Below are positions 38,224 to 42,861 of a DNA stretch of 42,861 bases, piece after piece. The notes under the pieces were generated by a model. The model saw only the letters and a program-made list of their open reading frames with translations. It was not told the DNA's origin and made no database searches. Source of the DNA: Pseudomonas cerasi (lineage in GTDB: Bacteria; Pseudomonadota; Gammaproteobacteria; Pseudomonadales; Pseudomonadaceae); assembly GCF_900074915.1 (NCBI RefSeq), contig NZ_LT222313.1, forward strand, positions 58,485 to 101,345, given 5' to 3'. Position numbers and translations under genes: made by a program. Within the stretch, counting starts at the first letter, position 1; each line of letters starts with the position of its first letter.

Positions 38224-41200
38224 ATGGCTTTGTCTTATGATGATGCAGAGGCGGTGATCGATGAGTTTTGCAAAACGTACCCGCAAGCCCTTACGATCAC
38301 CTACAACCTTGCTTTGAACCAGGAAGAGTTATATGGACCACAAAATAGTGTCGCACTCCGGGGAAGAATTGACGGTTCGTATCGAGCGGCATCCAGAAGG
38401 GCAGATTTTGCCCTTGCCAACTGTGATTCGAACCAAGAGTTTGAAAGAACTCTTAGGCACGAAATACTCGGACATTATGGGATCAACACCTTCAGCCCTG
38501 CCGAGAAAAGAGCAGTCCTAGACGGGATTGTTGCGGGTCGAAATGCACCGAAACTGGTGGAGTTATGGGCCCAGGTTGATCAGCTTTATCCCGCGCTCAA
38601 TGACTCGCGTAAAGCCGAAGAGGTCTTTGCATTTGCGTGCGAAAATATTGAGCCACAGGCCCGCGCTGACGCTACCTTGGGTGCCCAATCATTCAAGGAA
38701 ACCTGCATAGATCGCTCTCGACCCATGCAGATCAGTGACCTCATCAACCTCACGACGATGGTGGCCGAAGGGTTGCACGACCGCAGCCGGTCGCAACAGA
38801 ACTTCCCAGCGTCGGACAATGCCCAGTTCAAGATCGAAACAGCCCCTCGCACATCCGAATACCCGGTCTGGCTGGCCGTGCCGCCTGATGATCGTGATAA
38901 GGCTCGACTGTCTGCCGGACGACTCAGTGACGGTCGTGCGGCCATTGCCTGGAACAAAGAGGAAAAGCTGTGGTTTGCGAGACCTGGATGTGACCTTGAT
39001 CGCATCACCGACTGGTTGCCTGATCCAAGCCGCCGCGCCGGTGGTGGGGACGCCGAATCAGAGTTTCTGGATGTACTGACTCAAGCCGGCCTGGTCGTCA
39101 AAGGCATGCCGGTGATGGACGGTAGTCGGCAGCGTGTAGCGACGGTCGATGACAAGCACGGCAAGAAAAGCGGTGTCTATTGCGGCTTTCTGGATCGTCG
39201 CCCTGCAGGCTGGTTCATCAACTACCATCGTGCCGATTCGCCCAAGGATGTGACCAACTGGGCGGCGACTGGCGGTGAGTCTGATCCGATCACCCGCCTG
39301 CACATTCGGGCCGGGGCCAAGCAAGCCCAGGAAGACGCCGCTCGTGATCGCGCTGTTACCTACGCCAAGCAGACGTTGGCTGCCAAGAGACTTTACGACC
39401 GGCTGCCCGCCGCAGACCCTGCGCACCCCTACCTGGTGCGAAAGGGAATACCCCCGACGCCCGACATTCGTCAAACACGAAACGGTGCCCTGGTGGTGCC
39501 GTTTTTTAATGCCTCGGGAACGTTCAAGACGTTGCAGTACATCCCACCCGAGGGTGAGAAGTTCCTCTTCAAGGATGCCCCCAAACAAGAGCATTTCCTG
39601 GTGGTGGGCGGCTCGCTCGATCCGGTCAACCCCATCCTGTATGCCGAGGGCTATGCCACTGCGCGCAGCCTGAACCTGGCCACCGGCCTGCCGGTGGTGA
39701 TGACCATTGACGCCGGCAACATGGTGGCGGTGGCCAAGGTGCTGCATCAGCAGTATCCCGACAGTCGGCACCTGTTCATGGCGGATTTCGATCATGCCAA
39801 GGACGTGAACAAGGGGTTGATCATGGCCAATGAGGCGGCTATAGCGGTGGGGGGCCAGGTTCTGTATCCAACGTTCAACGACGCCGAAATTGCCCGTGGG
39901 TTCACGGACTTCAACGACCTTCACCAATCACGAGGACTGGACGCGGTGCGCGAACAGACCGCTCCCCTGATTCGACCGTATGAAGAGGTAACTACCATGC
40001 CGACAGATTCGAACACTCAGCCCCCGGACAATACTGCGCAAAAGGTAGCAACTCCCGCGCAAGAAACGCTGGAACTGGATGCAGCGCCTGCAGCTTCAAT
40101 ACAGGTCCCGGATCAATCCGCACCGCCGCAGACCCGTAGTGCTCAACCGGTTGCATCTGAAGCGTCATCTGTTGAAAGCCAGTCGCCCGAAACTGCCCAG
40201 GTCACTGAAGCACCTGTTGGCATTGATGATGCGCAGGTATCCACCCAGCCACCTTTGGCGTTGTCACCTGCTGAGCAACTGGCGTCGGTAGAGGCCGATC
40301 CTGACGCTTCCGCGATCGTTGACGAACAGCCCAAAGCGACAATGTCTGTGGCGACAGACCGCAACACGCCCTCTGACGCGCCTGAACTCATCCAGCCGAC
40401 CTCGGCGGAGGTCGTGCCAGAACAGTCTAACGAAACCGCTCAACCAGATGCGCGCTCTGCTCAACAACAGGCACCGGGAGAGGCCGACCCAGGCTCCTCT
40501 GCCAACGTGGATGATCAGAAGAGGGCGGCACCACCTGCGGCGACAGACCATGAAATGTCCTCTGACGCGCCTGTACTCAACCAGCCGACCTCGGCGGAGG
40601 TCGTGCCAGAGCAGTCGAACGAAACCGCTCAACCAGCTGCGCGGTCTGCTCAACAACAAGCACCGGGAGAGGCCGCCCCAGGCTCTTCTGCCAACGTGGA
40701 TGATCAGAAGAGGGCGGCACCACCTGCGGCGACAGACCAAGAAATGTCCTCCGACGCGCCTGTACTCAACCGGCCACCTTTGGCGGCGGCCGAGCCAGAG
40801 CAGTCAAACGAGACAACTCAACCAGCTGCGCCTCCTGCTAAACAACAGGCGTCAGTAGAGGCTGATCCTGACACTTCCCCCGTCGCTGAGGATCAACCGA
40901 TAATCGCACCGGCAGGGCCTGCTCAAAACGAAGACAATGAAAGCCTTTCAGACGTGGAGGTTCCGGTGTCAGGGGCCCTGCCGCGTCGTTTCACCACAGC
41001 ACGCAAGACCGGCCCGGCGGTCGTACCGGATGCTATCTTCGTAGGGGCTCCGATAGGTGCCGACGAGCCACAACTGCAAGCCAGCAACATCGATAAAGAC
41101 GCTCTGTTGGCCCGCATCAGCCGTGAGGTTCAAGGTGACAATTCGGTGCTCTACAAGCTCGATGCCGAGCCTGCTTTCGTTGACCGTGGGTCGCGCCTGG

Positions 41201-42705
41201 AGATGGTCCAAGGCGCAGGTCAGGAAGATGAGAAGGTAATAGCTGCGTTGCTCACGGCAGCACAGTTCTACCGGGGGCGCATCGAACTGACCGGCAGTGA
41301 CGAATTCAAGGCAAAAGCCATCGAGCTGATTGCTCAGCACCAGATCAATGTGGAGATGAAGAACCCTGCGCAGCAAATGTTGCTGGACGATGCTCGTAAC
41401 GCGTTGAAGCAGCCACCTGTAACGCGTGATGCCATTCATGGTGATACGCCACCGCCGTATGGTGGTCCACAGCCGGCACAGGCGAAGCCCTCGGCACCGC
41501 AACCTCAACAAGCCGCGCCGGCACCGGTGCATTCGTCTGCGCCCGCGCCGGCGAGTACTGCTTATCAGCCGCTGGAGGTTGAGGGTCTGCAGCGGCCACT
41601 GGTTCAACCTGCACCACCGGCACAGCCTGACGCACCGGTCATCAATCCGCCCTCGGCAGCTCCAGCATCGGATCAGCCTGCAACATCAGCGAATCAGCAG
41701 GTGTCGCCCGCCATCCATCAGCCTTTCCAGGCGGCCAAGGATGGCGTGACAGGCAAGATCCTCAAATGTGGCCAGAAGCCGTTTCGTTTTGAGCCAGACA
41801 AGCCCGAGAGCACCTTCATCACACTGCGTACCAAGAACGGTGTTCAGACTTTTTGGGGCAAGGAACTGGCGGGGCTGCTGCGCCAAACCCGTGTGCAGCC
41901 AGGCAAGATGGTGACGTTGCAGTGGCTGGGCAATTTTCCGGTTACCGTCAAGGTGCCCCGCAAAAACGAGCAGGGCGTCACCGTGGGTTACGACGATAAA
42001 GACGTCCATCGCAACCAATGGGCCCTTAAGGTAGAGGGTAACCCCGCAGTACGTTCTGGCCAGGATGAGGGCGTCAAACTCGGCGCCTATGACGCCGGGC
42101 GTTTCGCCGTGGTGCAACAAGCCTGGCTTGCGCAACTGGGCGTGGAGGCTCCCTTGCCCACGCCACCCACGGATGGCCTGTATTGGTTGACCCCAAACGG
42201 TGAAGGCAGCGCAAAAACGGGTGACGAGCTGTCGGCCCCTCGGCCGCCGATCGACCCCAACAACACAGCGGGACAACCCGTCATCAGCAGTTGGTCACAG
42301 GATGGCCATCTGGACATGTACCTGGTGCGCGGCGATGGTCCCTATCTGCAAGGTGTGGTGCGTCAGGGGGACCAGATTCAGCATGTATTGGTGAGTCTGC
42401 CAGGCCGTGACGATGGGCCGTCGATGGTGTTTAACGCCATTACCCCCGAGGGACTGCTGCCGATCGGCACGGGCAATGGCATCAACCGCTCTGGTGGCGA
42501 GCCGGTTTCGAGAGAGCACATTGCCTTCAAGCTCGAAGGCGACAGCGCTGTGCGCATTGGCAAGCTTGACGCGCCTGGCGAGGTGCCCCCGACCTTGCAC
42601 GCCCTATTGGGCTTCGATCAGCGCTGGAAAGAGGAAAACACCCTCCCAAAGTCAGCTCCCACAGTGGCACCGTCAGTACAGCCGAGCGATCCACGCCCGG
42701 TGTAA
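38224..42705 (+). CDS. Large polyvalent primase-like protein (zincin-like, Toprim-like, LPD7)
   Basis: A 1493-residue multidomain protein typical of plasmid transfer (TraC/TraO-like). Domains in order: an N-terminal metallopeptidase-like segment with HEILGHYG (His79, Glu80, His84); a primase-associated region (RLYDRLPAADPAHPYLVRKG); a Toprim-like domain at about 470-580 (ILYAEGYATARSLNLATGLP, LFMADFDHAKDVN); a Pro/Ala/Gln/Glu-rich linker at about 590-920 with three 63-residue repeats; an LPD7 domain at about 935-1060 (SVLYKLDAEPAFVDRGSRLE, FYRGRIELTGSDEFKAKAIE); a second Pro-rich linker; and a C-terminal domain (FITLRTKNGVQTFWGKELAG). It probably enters the recipient with the DNA and primes the complementary strand. 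Ribosome site GGGGGAG. Complete. Confidence 0.75.
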   Translation: MALSYDDAEAVIDEFCKTYPQALTITYNLALNQEELYGPQNSVALRGRIDGSYRAASRRADFALANCDSNQEFERTLRHEILGHYGINTFSPAEKRAVLDGIVAGRNAPKLVELWAQVDQLYPALNDSRKAEEVFAFACENIEPQARADATLGAQSFKETCIDRSRPMQISDLINLTTMVAEGLHDRSRSQQNFPASDNAQFKIETAPRTSEYPVWLAVPPDDRDKARLSAGRLSDGRAAIAWNKEEKLWFARPGCDLDRITDWLPDPSRRAGGGDAESEFLDVLTQAGLVVKGMPVMDGSRQRVATVDDKHGKKSGVYCGFLDRRPAGWFINYHRADSPKDVTNWAATGGESDPITRLHIRAGAKQAQEDAARDRAVTYAKQTLAAKRLYDRLPAADPAHPYLVRKGIPPTPDIRQTRNGALVVPFFNASGTFKTLQYIPPEGEKFLFKDAPKQEHFLVVGGSLDPVNPILYAEGYATARSLNLATGLPVVMTIDAGNMVAVAKVLHQQYPDSRHLFMADFDHAKDVNKGLIMANEAAIAVGGQVLYPTFNDAEIARGFTDFNDLHQSRGLDAVREQTAPLIRPYEEVTTMPTDSNTQPPDNTAQKVATPAQETLELDAAPAASIQVPDQSAPPQTRSAQPVASEASSVESQSPETAQVTEAPVGIDDAQVSTQPPLALSPAEQLASVEADPDASAIVDEQPKATMSVATDRNTPSDAPELIQPTSAEVVPEQSNETAQPDARSAQQQAPGEADPGSSANVDDQKRAAPPAATDHEMSSDAPVLNQPTSAEVVPEQSNETAQPAARSAQQQAPGEAAPGSSANVDDQKRAAPPAATDQEMSSDAPVLNRPPLAAAEPEQSNETTQPAAPPAKQQASVEADPDTSPVAEDQPIIAPAGPAQNEDNESLSDVEVPVSGALPRRFTTARKTGPAVVPDAIFVGAPIGADEPQLQASNIDKDALLARISREVQGDNSVLYKLDAEPAFVDRGSRLEMVQGAGQEDEKVIAALLTAAQFYRGRIELTGSDEFKAKAIELIAQHQINVEMKNPAQQMLLDDARNALKQPPVTRDAIHGDTPPPYGGPQPAQAKPSAPQPQQAAPAPVHSSAPAPASTAYQPLEVEGLQRPLVQPAPPAQPDAPVINPPSAAPASDQPATSANQQVSPAIHQPFQAAKDGVTGKILKCGQKPFRFEPDKPESTFITLRTKNGVQTFWGKELAGLLRQTRVQPGKMVTLQWLGNFPVTVKVPRKNEQGVTVGYDDKDVHRNQWALKVEGNPAVRSGQDEGVKLGAYDAGRFAVVQQAWLAQLGVEAPLPTPPTDGLYWLTPNGEGSAKTGDELSAPRPPIDPNNTAGQPVISSWSQDGHLDMYLVRGDGPYLQGVVRQGDQIQHVLVSLPGRDDGPSMVFNAITPEGLLPIGTGNGINRSGGEPVSREHIAFKLEGDSAVRIGKLDAPGEVPPTLHALLGFDQRWKEENTLPKSAPTVAPSVQPSDPRPV
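40372..40938 (+). repeat. Three 189-bp in-frame tandem repeats in the primase-like gene
   Basis: Units start at 40372, 40561 and 40750 (TCTGACGCGCCTG and variants) with a period of 189 bp, or 63 codons. Units 1 and 2 are almost identical; unit 3 is diverged. The encoded linker is rich in Pro, Ala, Gln and Glu and probably disordered. Confidence 0.8.
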
Positions 42706-42730
42706 AACGCAAACAGCAAAGGAACTCATC

Positions 42731-42861
42731 ATGAAGAAAAGCATGTGCGGTGCACTGCTGATGGTCGTGTGCTGCCTGCCCGCTGTGGGAAGCGCAGCGG
42801 TGTGCCGCTCAGGACAAGCGGCCAGTGTGGGCAGTCAGACTGCGTATGAGCGAGCCAGGAG
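42731..42861 (+). CDS. Exported protein, cut by the window end
   Basis: Starts MKKSMCGALLMVVCCLPAVG, then SAAVCRSGQA, a signal peptide with likely cleavage after GSA. AAAGGAAC precedes the ATG. It follows the primase-like gene in the same direction, so it is probably another transfer gene. Only 43 codons are visible and the family cannot be told. Confidence 0.55.
   Translation, partial: MKKSMCGALLMVVCCLPAVGSAAVCRSGQAASVGSQTAYERAR

Noticed and set aside
40264..40740. 158-codon minus-strand frame with repeats, and the 179-codon frame at 40319-40858
   Set aside because: Arise from the tandem repeats inside the primase-like gene; Arg/His/Trp-rich shadow composition.
40372..40938. Regularly spaced repeats as a CRISPR array
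   Set aside because: The repeat unit is 189 bp, in frame and coding; no short repeat with unique spacers and no cas gene.

Overview
The window looks like part of an accessory (plasmid) replicon of the Pseudomonas syringae complex. The evidence is HrpL-type promoters (hrp boxes), a ShcO1-HopO1-HopT1 type III effector operon, IS801, rulAB (UmuDC) remnants, two ParA partition modules, toxin-antitoxin genes, a KorA/TrfB-like regulator, and an IcmT/TraK plus polyvalent primase cluster typical of I-type (Dot/Icm-like) conjugation systems. No replication initiator, rRNA, tRNA or CRISPR array was seen.

Layout. 1-2.2 kb: frameshifted arsR and an intact metal-efflux pair (DmeR/RcnR-type repressor with G-tract operator, DmeF-type CDF exporter). 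2.2-7 kb: tyrosine recombinase, two small genes, a decapitated chemoreceptor gene, a membrane diguanylate cyclase, and an IS256-family remnant cut by IS801. 7-10.7 kb: IS801 copy 1, then IS21-family copy A, which splits a 93-codon gene. 10.8-17.8 kb: a mosaic of 38-bp Tn3-family inverted repeats of two classes (A and B), carrying a full chemoreceptor, a DUF3616 protein, an orphan hrp box, a frameshifted phytase-like effector with its own hrp box, and a rulB 3' fragment. 17.8-22.5 kb: HigBA-like toxin-antitoxin, small unknown genes, parA with a ribbon-helix-helix partner, a SRAP-domain protein and an integrase broken at a G10 tract. 22.5-24.5 kb: IS21 copy B. 24.6-26.7 kb: second parA pair, a 243-bp Tn3-type miniature element, rulA/rulB remnants. 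26.7-29.5 kb: effector operon. 29.5-35.2 kb: IS801 fragment, an IR-bounded miniature element, resolvase, a YafQ/DinJ-type module split by IS21 copy C, and a TrfB-like regulator. 35.2-36.8 kb: IS801 copy 2. 36.8-42.9 kb: plasmid transfer cluster (lipoprotein, PLD-family nuclease, IcmT-like protein, 1493-residue primase-like polyvalent protein).

How it fits together. The backbone (partition, resolvase, toxin-antitoxin, KorA-like control, transfer genes) has been repeatedly entered by IS21, IS801 and Tn3-family units. Effector and chemoreceptor genes lie between solitary Tn3 ends, an arrangement reminiscent of the mobile cassettes described around Xanthomonas effectors. rulA and rulB fragments abut two Tn3 ends exactly. 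Three nearly identical IS21 copies in the same orientation bracket 12-kb and 7-kb blocks that could be lost or exchanged by recombination; the 7-kb block contains the hopO1-hopT1 operon. A set of TGTAGCTACA-like palindromes upstream of the resolvase, the antitoxin and the TrfB-like gene suggests one regulator for the maintenance genes.
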